From: Bacillota bacterium
GTDB lineage: Bacteria; Bacillota; UBA4882; UBA8346
Length of the DNA: 64,000 bases
Assembly: GCA_029974635.1 (NCBI GenBank)
Contig: JARKQY010000041.1
Span: forward strand, 1 to 64,000
Direction: 5' to 3'
Every line of letters starts with the position of its first letter. The first letter of the stretch is position 1. A program made the position numbers and the translations under genes. The notes under the pieces are model-generated. The model had not been told where the DNA came from. It made no database searches and worked only from the letters and a program-made list of their open reading frames with translations. Below, in pieces: positions 19,957 through 27,603 of the stretch.

Positions 19957-20142
19957 CTAGAGCACACGCGGAATTATATAATCCGGTTCATCCACGGCTC
20001 TTTCTTCAATATACTCCGCTAATAACCGGTTTACTACTTCAGAAAAGGTACGTTGCTCGTAAAAAGTTATTTGACGAAGCTTCTCGTAAACATCGGGATC
20101 GATGCGCACATGTAGCTCCTTTTTGGGGGTGCGGCGATTCAT
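19957..20142 (-). CDS. Ribbon-helix-helix (Arc/CopG-type) DNA-binding protein
   Basis: The 61-residue protein has the RHH layout: a short basic strand KKELHVRID, then helices DPDVYEKLRQITFYEQ and TFSEVVNRLLAEYIEE. Proteins of this type dimerise and bind DNA with the strand pair, often as autoregulators or antitoxins. No toxin gene is adjacent, and it is followed within 24 bases upstream by the GatB/YqeY-like gene stop on the same strand, so the two may be co-transcribed. GGGGAGAG lies 8 bases before the ATG. The target site is unknown. Confidence 0.75.
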   Translation of the reverse strand: MNRRTPKKELHVRIDPDVYEKLRQITFYEQRTFSEVVNRLLAEYIEERAVDEPDYIIPRVL

Positions 20143-20165
20143 GCTAAATCTCTCCCCGGCTTTGT

Positions 20166-20612
20166 TTATTCAGACAAGAGCGAATTTACGATCCGGTTCA
20201 CTAGTTTTCCATCGGCGCGGCCTTTTACCTTCGGCATGAGGACCGGCATTACCTTTCCTAAATCCTTTTTGGTGGACGCGCCGGATTCGGCGATGGCCGC
20301 CCGGACAATTTCCCGGACTTCGTCTTCTGTTAGCTGGGTTGGTAAATATTCCTGGAGAATTTTGATCTCCTTGCGCAAGTTTTCAATGATATCGGTCCGG
20401 CCTGCTTTCTCGTATTCCGGGATGGCGTCATTGCGCTGTTTGGTTTCCCTGGCCAGAACTTCAATGACCTCCCCGTCGTTGAGGTCATGCCCTTTGGCGA
20501 TTTCCAGATTGGTGATAGCCGCTTTGGCTAGGCGGATGACGGATAACTTCATCTGGTCCTTGCTTTTCATAGCAGTTTTTAAGTCTTCTTGCAGCCGTTC
20601 TTTGAGCGTCAT
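20166..20612 (-). CDS. yqeY: GatB/YqeY domain protein
   Basis: The 148-residue protein matches the YqeY family throughout: MTLKERLQEDLKTAMKSKDQ at the start, LSVIRLAKAAI, and the C-terminal tRNA-binding-like helical domain with KKDLGKVMPVLMPKVKGRAD. This domain is shared with the C-terminal part of GatB and is thought to contact tRNA; in free-standing form its role is not established. The start at 20612 has GGGGG 7 bases ahead, whereas the ATG 6 bases upstream would abut the ribosome site. Length is normal. In many Firmicutes it sits next to rpsU, which is absent here. Confidence 0.92.
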   Translation of the reverse strand: MTLKERLQEDLKTAMKSKDQMKLSVIRLAKAAITNLEIAKGHDLNDGEVIEVLARETKQRNDAIPEYEKAGRTDIIENLRKEIKILQEYLPTQLTEDEVREIVRAAIAESGASTKKDLGKVMPVLMPKVKGRADGKLVNRIVNSLLSE

Positions 20613-20788
20613 GTTCATTCCCCCTTATTTTGGTTTATTCATTCGCGGCAAGCTGCAGATTTCCTGCCCGGACCAATTGAATCGGCAAAACGTTTTCGCG
20701 CAATAACGTCACCATCATCATAAACACTTTACCAGAGATTAAGAAGGGGAAAATGATACTTATATTGTGCCCCGGAAGCGGCAAAATA

Positions 20789-21445
20789 CTACTCTGTTTC
20801 TGCAAACGGTGCTGGAGTAAGCTTGGTCAATAATTTTTTCATGGTGCTTTTGGTGGGCAACATGATCAATTGCACCCGGATTTCCAGGCTTTCAATCAAA
20901 TACTCATAATGAACCAGCAAATGATCCAGGTTATAAACCTTGGCCGAATAGTTGAGCACCCGCTGCAGATCGGAAACCCGGGCGGGCGGGGTGAACCACC
21001 AGTTGATAGCGGCCTTTTCCGTTAAAGAGCGCCAAAAACAATTGGATAAAATGTTTACTAATTCCGTTAGGACCGATATTTCCACCCGGTTGAAACTCTT
21101 ATTGTTTTTGTTCCGTTTGGCGCCCATCATTTGCTGGATCAAGGCCAGCGCATCTTTTTCCTGAAAGAAAGTATAGATTTCACCGCAAATCTCCCCGGAA
21201 AAACGCAGATGAAAGGCAACGTGCTCCGGATAAAACATCCGGATCCGGTCAAGCAGAATCGGCAGTGTCATGAATGAGAGGCAGTTTAAATGAATCTCCG
21301 CCTGGGTTCCCAAAAAGTTGCGCAAGGAACTCAAAGCGCTGGAAGCCCCCATCTGGGCCGCCTCATACAGCTTTTCAATCTCCTGGGGTAAAAGACATAT
21401 CTGCTGGTGGATAATAGATTCGTCCTGTTCGATGGCAACTTGCAT
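20789..21445 (-). CDS. CheC/CheX-like phosphatase with one intact site
   Basis: The 218-residue protein has the two-fold CheC layout. The second site keeps the full pattern S124-x3-E128-x2-N131-x21-P153 (SVLTELVN ... TP), the residues CheC uses to dephosphorylate CheY-P. The first site, LYEAAQMGASSALSSL, keeps Glu28 but has Gln31 in place of Asn and no Pro at the expected distance, so it is probably inactive. Length matches CheC. AGGAG precedes the ATG by about 8 bases. No cheD or cheY is adjacent; the nearest signalling gene is the chemoreceptor at 23722. It might instead act on another response regulator. Confidence 0.65.
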   Translation of the reverse strand: MQVAIEQDESIIHQQICLLPQEIEKLYEAAQMGASSALSSLRNFLGTQAEIHLNCLSFMTLPILLDRIRMFYPEHVAFHLRFSGEICGEIYTFFQEKDALALIQQMMGAKRNKNNKSFNRVEISVLTELVNILSNCFWRSLTEKAAINWWFTPPARVSDLQRVLNYSAKVYNLDHLLVHYEYLIESLEIRVQLIMLPTKSTMKKLLTKLTPAPFAETE

Positions 21446-21672
21446 TGGAAGCGCTCCTTTTCGTAATTATAATGATAAATTTCATTATCTATTCTGGGTT
21501 CAAGGCCAATATCCTTTGTCGATTCATCACATAAAATGAAGGTATTTGCCAAAAAATGAAGTAAATTATTATATGAGTAATATATTTTGGTAAGAATCAA
21601 ATATTTGGCCTTTAAATGCCCAATTATCCCTTATTAAAGCTTCGAAGAGCATTTTCTAGAGAGGACAACGAA

Positions 21673-22368
21673 ATGACCACCAATCAAAACCGAAATGGAG
21701 CAAAGTTCGGCGGAATTTACCGTTCATTGATTGCGGTTCTGGGAGAACCGGTGGAACTACACCGTACCAGTCCGCTTTATTGGTGCGATAATGCGCTGGA
21801 AGTTCTGCTGGCCACCATACTAACTCAGGCCACATCCGACAAGAATGCCCTGCAATCCTGGAGAAATTTGAAACAGCTTTGTAAAGAGCCCTCGGATATT
21901 CTTAGCTTGGATGAAAAAGTGTTGTTGGAGGCGATTAAACCCGCCGGTATCATGACCCGGAGGGCAAAAACGCTTGTGGGGGTTTTAAGGACGATCCATG
22001 ACAGATTTGGAGAATACACGCTGAATCAGCTTGCCGGAGATCCCGGTTTGGCCCGGGAGATTTTGAACAACCTGCCGGGAGTGGGGCCGAAAACTGCTGC
22101 TTGCACCATGTTGTTTGGGCTTGGCCTGCCATGTTTCCCGGTTGATACGCATATTAACAGGATTGCCTGCCGGATGGGATGGGTAGCATCCAAGAGCACT
22201 CCCGCAAACACTCAATTGCTGTTAACAGAGACTATTCCACCCGAATATCACGCCGATCTTCATATTTTGCTTCTAAATCTAGGCCGCAGATACTGCCGGC
22301 CCACCACGCCCGATTGTTCCCATTGTCCGCTGTCCGGTGAATGCCGGTTTGGTTCTAAATCCTCTTAA
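21673..22368 (+). CDS. nth: Endonuclease III-type DNA glycosylase/AP lyase
   Basis: This base-excision-repair enzyme removes oxidised pyrimidines and cuts the abasic strand. The 231-residue protein has the helix-hairpin-helix LPGVGPKTA with catalytic Lys140 and Asp158 in PVDTHINR. The 18-residue spacing equals that of E. coli K120 and D138, so it should be bifunctional. The C-terminal 4Fe-4S loop is CX6CX2CX5C (CRPTTPDCSHCPLSGEC). AGAGAGG stands 8 bases before the ATG at 21673; an upstream in-frame ATG has no ribosome site. It is divergent from the CheC-like gene and otherwise alone. Confidence 0.92.
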   Translation: MTTNQNRNGAKFGGIYRSLIAVLGEPVELHRTSPLYWCDNALEVLLATILTQATSDKNALQSWRNLKQLCKEPSDILSLDEKVLLEAIKPAGIMTRRAKTLVGVLRTIHDRFGEYTLNQLAGDPGLAREILNNLPGVGPKTAACTMLFGLGLPCFPVDTHINRIACRMGWVASKSTPANTQLLLTETIPPEYHADLHILLLNLGRRYCRPTTPDCSHCPLSGECRFGSKSS

Positions 22369-22416
22369 TTCTGTTCAGTTACCTTGTTTTGGGCTTGCTA
22401 AAATTCAAAAGCTTTT

Positions 22417-22513
22417 AGACGGGATTTACAGGATTTATTGGATTAGAACATTTTATCCCTTCGTTTTCGGCGCTGCCTTTAAGAAAATCCCCTTAATCCA
22501 GTCAATCCTGTCC
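22417..22513. repeat. Dispersed inverted repeat, GACGGGATT family, copy B
   Basis: AGACGGGATTTACAGGATTT opens and ATCCAGTCAATCCTGTCC closes the element. The interior (ATTTTATCCCTTCGTTTTCG ... AAAATCCCCTTAATCCAGT) is clearly homologous to the copy at 14971. It lies directly after nth. Confidence 0.75.
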
Positions 22514-22555
22514 AGTTGCTTGTTTTGGGCCTGTCAAATTGACAAACCTTTTTTT

Positions 22556-22575
22556 AGACGGGGTTTACGGGATGG
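22556..22575. repeat. Partial left end of a GACGGGATT-family repeat
   Basis: AGACGGGGTTTACGGGATGG, 43 bases after copy B, matches only the opening arm of the element. It is probably a truncated second insertion. Confidence 0.55.
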
Positions 22576-22656
22576 GAAGTGATAGGTGGAGCTGTAGTTT
22601 ACATAATATAATTAACATGTTATACTGATATAAAAAACAGGAGTTTAACAGGGGAA

Positions 22657-23706
22657 ATGAAAAAGGGAATATTAATATATGTTGTGGGATGGATATTAGT
22701 GATAATAACTGTATGGAATTTGATATCACTCACGGAAAATAAAATTAATAGTGAACCGGGAACCATCGATTATGGCCGGGTTTCGCCAACGGCCAGCAAG
22801 GCGGAGATTGTCGCTGAAATAAATCATTTAAGGAATCAGATAATTGATCTGGAAGCAGAATCCGGAGTCTCCGGGAAGGAAGGCTTTACGGTTTATCCGG
22901 CAGCGGTTTCGTCCCGTTTATACTCGTTATATGAGGCTCTTTCTTTACGGCTGCATTTTTTAAAAACAGGAGCTAACCGGATTTCATCAGGTCAATGGGA
23001 AGGCTACCCGTTCTTAAAAAAGAACGATCACGGCTACACCGTAGCTGACGCATTTGCAGTTATCGCTGATTTGAAAAAAAACGGAGTTCCGGATAATCTC
23101 CTGCAAAATCTGCATATTTTTTTGCTTCCCTATTCTATTCCGGAGATCAGTGGTTTGGGCGGTGCCGGCTATACCCTGATTGGTGCAGCGGCGGAGATAT
23201 CCTCCGAACAGTTGGCGGTGACACTAAATCATGAAATCGGTCATCATATTCATCTGAGTTTTATGCCGGAGGGGGATGAAGAAGGAAAAGCCAATTGGGA
23301 AAGGTATCTTAGGCTGCGCGGGGGGGACTGGCATGATCCCGGAGAGGTGAACACGGCGGCTTGGAGTAATTCAAGCGAAGAAACGTTCGCTGAGGACTTT
23401 CGGATGCTTTTCGGGAAAAATCAACCGTATTACAACGATCTTGCCTTAGGTGATCCCCGGGATAATTCCAGGCAGGCGGGCTTTTTAAAAGAATTTATGG
23501 TGTCATTGGCCCAAGAGCCGCCAAAAGAACAATATAGTTCTCCCTGGATCCCCCGGGCTGGAGAGGTGAGTTTCTGGCGGCTGCAAAGTTTATTAATAAC
23601 TGTTGTCTGGGTTTTTCTCGGAATTTCCGGTCTGGTACTAAAAAGTCAAGCCCGGCCTGAAAGGATCTCTCCGAAGTTATTTTTCCATGAAGCCAGTTAT
23701 TATTGA
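22657..23706 (+). CDS. Membrane-anchored putative zinc metallopeptidase (HExxH)
   Basis: The 349-residue protein has an N-terminal membrane segment (IYVVGWILVIITVWNLISL), an extracytoplasmic body and a second membrane segment near the C-terminus (LLITVVWVFLGISGLVL). The body carries LNHEIGHHIHL, giving zinc ligands His192 and His196 with Glu193 as base. About 50 residues later comes SSEETFAEDFRMLFG, whose Glu242 or Glu246 would be the third ligand, an arrangement like gluzincins of the anthrax-lethal-factor fold. CAGGAG and AGGGG lie upstream of the ATG. No neighbour points to a substrate. It could trim cell-surface or envelope proteins; this is inference. Confidence 0.65.
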   Translation: MKKGILIYVVGWILVIITVWNLISLTENKINSEPGTIDYGRVSPTASKAEIVAEINHLRNQIIDLEAESGVSGKEGFTVYPAAVSSRLYSLYEALSLRLHFLKTGANRISSGQWEGYPFLKKNDHGYTVADAFAVIADLKKNGVPDNLLQNLHIFLLPYSIPEISGLGGAGYTLIGAAAEISSEQLAVTLNHEIGHHIHLSFMPEGDEEGKANWERYLRLRGGDWHDPGEVNTAAWSNSSEETFAEDFRMLFGKNQPYYNDLALGDPRDNSRQAGFLKEFMVSLAQEPPKEQYSSPWIPRAGEVSFWRLQSLLITVVWVFLGISGLVLKSQARPERISPKLFFHEASYY

Positions 23707-23721
23707 GTCCTTAAGCAACAG

Positions 23722-25272
23722 CTATTTATTCTTTTTGCCCAGCATGTTTAGTTTGGCCGCGATCTGGTAAACGCTTTCGGATTGCGACAATAATTCCTGG
23801 CTGGCTGCCATCTGTTGCTCCGCGGCTGCGGCAATATTTTCGGCATTACTAAATCCGATTTGGGATTGGCGTTCAATTTCATTAGCGGCGAACACCACCT
23901 GATTGCTATTGGAGGCAATCTCTTGCGTGGCTGCGGATATTTGCGTGGCCTGGCTGGTTAACATATCTTCCGTGGTGGCAACTGCTCTGAACGCCTCACC
24001 GGCTTTATTAATAACACTTAAACCGACTTGTACCAAATCCGCCTCGTGTTCAATGGAGGAAACAGCCATGTTGATTTCTTTTTGAATCCCGGTCACCAGA
24101 TCCCGGATATTTTCAGTGGCGGTAGCGGCTTGGGTCGCCAAGTCCCGGATGGAGGAAGCGACCACCTGGAAACCATGGCCTTGTTCACCAGCCCGGGAGG
24201 CTTCAATGGAAGCGTTAAGGGCTAGTAAATTGGTTTGACGAGCGATTGCCGAGATGGTCCGGACGATGAGTTCAATCTGTCTGGACATACCGCTGAGTTT
24301 CGTCATATTCGTTTTGCTTTGCTCACTGGCTTTGGCAATCGTCTCCATTTCCAAAGCCGCCTGGGCGATGGCCTCCGAACCTTCAGTGGTTACCTGGTTC
24401 AAGTTGGCTGCGATATTATTCAACTCTAGAATATATTCCGCGATTTCCTGGACCCGGTCGGCCAAATTGATGAACAAGGGGTTGAAGTTTTGAACCAAAT
24501 CCAGGGTGGCCTTGGCGCTGCTGGATGTGGTTTTTGAATATTCGGCGTTCGACTCATTGATGGTTTTCGATTCCAATGAAATCTCCGACAAACGTTTGGA
24601 GGATTGGACCAGTGTTCCGGAGATCTGGTTGGCTTCCTTCATTAACCGGGCCAACCGTGCTAAAATAACATTGCGCTCTTCGGTGCTGGCCAGATCGGTA
24701 ATCAACTTTTTGGTCCGGCTGGTTAAGGCAATTGCGACAAACATTACAACCCCCATTGTAAGGTTCACATAGATCAAATCGGAGAATATATCGGTTTTTT
24801 GACCGATGACATTACGGCCGTTTTCAAATAATATGGGGGTAAAAATAGACGTGCCGTGAATTATATCAATAATATCAATGCTTGCCAGGACAACTGCGGA
24901 AACAATGATAGTAAGGTTGCGATCAAAATATAAACTGGCGATTAACACCGGTATCAGCCATAGGATGAACACAAACCGGTTAATCTCAAAATCGGAATAT
25001 AAAATGATTTGAATTAAAATAAAGCAGCCAATGACCAGGTATTTAAACCACCAACCGGTCTTTTTCAGGAAAAAATAAATGAAATACGGGATAAACAGAG
25101 CGAGGGCACTTAAGCCGAAGTCCCTCCATATGACCAGTTTATCGGTGGAATTTAGCGGTGTATATGCAAGCATAATAACAAAAACACATACCGCTATACA
25201 GTATAAGAAGATTTTAGATACCAGCCGGTTGGTATAATCCTCATTCTCAAAAATAATGTTATTCTTTGGCAT
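23722..25272 (-). CDS. Methyl-accepting chemotaxis protein with six membrane segments
   Basis: The 516-residue receptor has about six hydrophobic helices in its first 190 residues with very short loops and no extracytoplasmic sensor domain. This suggests that it senses within the membrane. A signalling domain follows, with the conserved hairpin tip QTNLLALNASIEASRAGEQGHGF and FQVVASSIRDLA. There is no HAMP domain that I can see. It would feed CheA/CheW, which are not in the window. GAGGGG stands 6 bases before the ATG. It converges with the metallopeptidase gene. Confidence 0.9.
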   Translation of the reverse strand: MPKNNIIFENEDYTNRLVSKIFLYCIAVCVFVIMLAYTPLNSTDKLVIWRDFGLSALALFIPYFIYFFLKKTGWWFKYLVIGCFILIQIILYSDFEINRFVFILWLIPVLIASLYFDRNLTIIVSAVVLASIDIIDIIHGTSIFTPILFENGRNVIGQKTDIFSDLIYVNLTMGVVMFVAIALTSRTKKLITDLASTEERNVILARLARLMKEANQISGTLVQSSKRLSEISLESKTINESNAEYSKTTSSSAKATLDLVQNFNPLFINLADRVQEIAEYILELNNIAANLNQVTTEGSEAIAQAALEMETIAKASEQSKTNMTKLSGMSRQIELIVRTISAIARQTNLLALNASIEASRAGEQGHGFQVVASSIRDLATQAATATENIRDLVTGIQKEINMAVSSIEHEADLVQVGLSVINKAGEAFRAVATTEDMLTSQATQISAATQEIASNSNQVVFAANEIERQSQIGFSNAENIAAAAEQQMAASQELLSQSESVYQIAAKLNMLGKKNK

Positions 25273-25359
25273 ACGATCCCCTCAATATTCATTTTAACTT
25301 TAATATCGGCAGATTTTTCATTTTAACATAGAATTTCTTACGGAAATTTTTATGATTTC

Positions 25360-25385
25360 AAAAAAAAATAACCGTCCGAGCGGTT
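25360..25385 (-). terminator. Terminator of the SprA-like gene
   Basis: On the minus strand AACCG and CGGTT form a hairpin (plus-strand 25370-25385) followed by eight or more T. It lies downstream of the SprA-like gene and just upstream of the chemoreceptor start. Confidence 0.65.
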
Positions 25386-25400
25386 AAACCGCGTTCCGTA

Positions 25401-25497
25401 ACGTCCCCGGGGACGTAAGAGTATATATGGATCGGGTTTTTGACAGAATCCGGCAAGTTCATGTTACGGACAATGTAGGGAAGGCACTTGCCGGATT
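25401..25497. repeat. Palindromic element: GTCCCCGGGGAC plus CCGGCAAGT inverted repeat
   Basis: ACGTCCCCGGGGACGT at 25401-25416 is a perfect 16-base palindrome. AATCCGGCAAGT at 25447-25458 and ACTTGCCGGATT at 25486-25497 are a perfect 12-base inverted pair. A degenerate version of both parts recurs in the gap before gcvH (about 47812-48120), so this looks like a dispersed element and not a gene-specific operator. Confidence 0.6.
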
Positions 25498-25527
25498 CGT
25501 GTTACATTCCAAGTGGAGCAGGCTTTG

Positions 25528-26271
25528 TCAGGCAATTTGATTAAATAAACTGCCTTTGGACCTGAAGTCTAAGATGTTTTGATAAGATTTGATATAAAAA
25601 TGGGTCTGGTTCTCTTGCGCGTCTGGGGAAGCATCGGATACTTGCCCGGAGGTTTCTGCGGATTTTTTCAGTAATTCAAGCCGGGCATTGTTTTCCATTT
25701 GAGTAGCCGAAGCCGCAATAGCTTGGTCGGCTCCGGAAGGATCAGATGGCGCTAAAGCAGCCCGTCTTATGGTTTGAGCTTTAGCAATGGTGGCTTCAGG
25801 ATTGTTGGGTACGGGACTTACATCAAGCTGGACTTCACCGCCAACTGCATAAGATTTTCCATCCGGACCCATAGTATATTGAAAAGTGGGTCCGCCGCGG
25901 ACGTGGGCGCCGCCGGCCGCCATATGTTGTTGCTCGTGGGTCTTTACATGAATATCCCGGGCTTGCAGTTTTCGCAGCACCTGTTTTTCCGCGGCGCTGA
26001 ATTGAATCTCCGTATTGTTTTTAACTGTTTCTGAATTATCCGCTGCGGCTCCCTTTGAGCGGCTGCGTTCTAATGCCTCCGGTGAAAGGCTTAGAATGGC
26101 TGCCTCCCGTGAAAAACGAGGCGCCGCAGAATGTACTCGGTTTTTTTCTGATAATATGTTAGCTGATATATTCGATGTTTGATCCGGTTGGGAAATGGAA
26201 GCCCGGTTGGTAACAGACGCTGCTTCCGATACTGGGAATGAGGGGGATACACCGGATATGTTTGACTCCAT
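25528..26271 (-). CDS. SprA-related putative metalloprotease-like protein
   Basis: The 247-residue protein has a low-complexity Ser/Ala-rich N-terminal half and a conserved C-terminal half. The latter starts LRKLQARDIHVKTHEQQH with HEQQH at 112-116, then AAGGAHVRGGPTFQYTMGPD and YAVGGEVQLDVSPVPNNPE. This is the SprA-related family signature. Members have an HExxH-like motif and are presumed zinc enzymes, but function is not established. GGAGG lies 10 bases before the ATG at 26271; an upstream ATG at 26316 lacks a site. No signal peptide is visible. It is a single-gene transcript with its own terminator. Confidence 0.7.
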   Translation of the reverse strand: MESNISGVSPSFPVSEAASVTNRASISQPDQTSNISANILSEKNRVHSAAPRFSREAAILSLSPEALERSRSKGAAADNSETVKNNTEIQFSAAEKQVLRKLQARDIHVKTHEQQHMAAGGAHVRGGPTFQYTMGPDGKSYAVGGEVQLDVSPVPNNPEATIAKAQTIRRAALAPSDPSGADQAIAASATQMENNARLELLKKSAETSGQVSDASPDAQENQTHFYIKSYQNILDFRSKGSLFNQIA

Positions 26272-26454
26272 CGTAAATCGCCTCCCGGGGAGATAAATGC
26301 GCTTTATAGCACTCATGCGATAGAACTATATCACCAACTTAATTGTAACCTGAAATTGTGATTTAGAAAATAGAACTTTCGACCTATAATCATTGAATGC
26401 CATTCACCCGATAATTTAAAAGCAGGTTACCCTAAAACGAAAGAAGGGCTGACA

Positions 26455-26622
26455 TTGTCTATCAACGCTTTGCACTCAAACGATGTAAACCGGAGAGTGA
26501 ACACTGTAACAGGCCTGAAGAAGTATCAGGAAGTAAAAAAAGTGATGGAGGTTTTTAAGAATGAATTGCGGCAGGAGATGGAGAAACCGCAATCGACAAA
26601 AGTGGATTATCGGGTTAAATAA
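26455..26622 (+). CDS. Small hypothetical protein (55 residues)
   Basis: A TTG at 26455 has AGAAGGG 7 bases ahead and opens a frame reading MSINALHSNDVNRRVNTVTG, then a charged helix LKKYQEVKKVMEVFKNELRQ and a short tail. The amphipathic helix, the ribosome site and a plus-strand terminator about 125 bases downstream support a real small gene. I recognise no family. A 27-codon frame beginning ATG at 26636, after GGGCAGG, could be a second tiny gene of the same transcript but is weaker. Confidence 0.4.
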   Translation: MSINALHSNDVNRRVNTVTGLKKYQEVKKVMEVFKNELRQEMEKPQSTKVDYRVK

Positions 26623-26745
26623 GGGCAGGTAACCAATGGGGAGTTTTATGACACCGACACAAACGGGGCGTCTACCGGGGCACGTTTTTCTGGAAAACAC
26701 GCTCATCAATAAAAAGTAATAGAGGTATGGTTTAAAAAGAAAAAA

Positions 26746-26777
26746 GAAAGTCACATGAGCTGGTGACTTCTTTTTTA
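26746..26777 (+). terminator. Strong intrinsic terminator
   Basis: AAGTCAC and GTGACTT flank an 8-9 base loop, followed by CTTTTTT. A-runs on the other side make it usable in both directions. It supports a plus-strand transcript over 26455-26740. Confidence 0.75.
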
Positions 26778-26841
26778 TTGCTTTAACATAAGGCTCTGCC
26801 ATAAATAATTGTTGATGGTTTTTATCTCCGCCGCGGCGTGG

Positions 26842-26897
26842 GGCTATCCCAAAAGGTGTTTTCAACGTTACGGATTACCAATTACTTTTTAGACAGC
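26842..26897. mobile_element. Short MITE-like element, 56 bp
   Basis: The left end GGCTATCCCAAAAGG and the right end (reverse complement GGCTGTCTAAAAAGT) are imperfect inverted repeats. They match the ends of the longer element at 47914-48008. There is no coding capacity. Confidence 0.5.
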
Positions 26898-26899
26898 CT

Positions 26900-27331
26900 C
26901 TAAGCCACCTCTTTTTTAATTTCCGCCACGATTTGATCTAGCAATGCCAGCATTTTATCGGTGCTCTTCCCTAGGGAGTAAGCTACTTTAACGGGCGAAC
27001 AATCGACGAGCAATGCTTCCATGGCAGTTCGGAAATGTTGATAATAGTTTTTGAAGAATAATTCGAATAATCCAAAGACTTCATTATTGTCCGGCAGGCT
27101 CCCGTCCCGGTTTTTTTGAAACAGCTCGCTTAAACACTGATAAGCCTGGTCTTGCAGTTTGTTTAGTTCAATTTCCGTGGCTTCGCTCACTTTCCGGAGG
27201 GATTTCATTTCCAGAACATCCTCAAATAATTCCCGGGCAAAGAATTCCTCTTCATCAACCATTACCGGTTTTTCCCCGCTAACTTCAACAGCTTCGGGTA
27301 TGACCGCGGCAGTGATCTCTTCGCTGATCAT
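26900..27331 (-). CDS. Hypothetical helical protein (143 residues)
   Basis: The protein begins MISEEITAAVIPEAVEVSGE with an acidic N-terminal stretch, then is predicted largely helical, with LQDQAYQCLSELFQKNRDGS and FGLFELFFKNYYQHFRTAME. There is no signal peptide, membrane segment or cysteine motif. AAAGGAGGAG stands 7 bases before the ATG at 27331. It is divergent from alaS. I do not recognise the family. Its stop abuts the MITE-like element, which may have changed its terminator. Confidence 0.65.
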   Translation of the reverse strand: MISEEITAAVIPEAVEVSGEKPVMVDEEEFFARELFEDVLEMKSLRKVSEATEIELNKLQDQAYQCLSELFQKNRDGSLPDNNEVFGLFELFFKNYYQHFRTAMEALLVDCSPVKVAYSLGKSTDKMLALLDQIVAEIKKEVA

Positions 27332-27504
27332 TGGCAAACTCCTCCTTTAATGCTATTATTCTCTTTGACAATAGTATTATCCCAATATTACCGGCTTATA
27401 CCGTTTCAGAAAAAATCTTATTTTTTGCCGAGATTCACTTGTTTGAAAATTATGGAAAAGTTTCAGAAGATCCGATCCCGAATTGTATGGAGAGATATTT
27501 ATAG

Positions 27505-27533
27505 TTGATATTACAATTATTTTAGATTACAAT
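27505..27533 (+). promoter_or_regulatory. Sigma-A promoter of alaS
   Basis: TTGATA at 27505-27510 and TACAAT at 27528-27533 are separated by 17 bases. The start point would be near 27540, leaving a leader of about 64 bases that is too short for a T-box. Confidence 0.65.
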
Positions 27534-27603
27534 GGGATCAGTTTATTGATAGGCAAGTTTCATTCGGATGACAACCCGATCAAAACAGCAGGGGTGAATA
27601 ACT

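Noticed and set aside
26476..26865. Minus-strand 129-codon frame
   Set aside because: It is antisense to a better-supported small gene, runs through a terminator and a MITE-like element, and reads as low-complexity Phe/Leu-rich sequence.
27332..27603. T-box riboswitch before alaS
   Set aside because: The candidate promoter leaves only about 64 leader bases, and no T-box sequence or antiterminator pattern is present.
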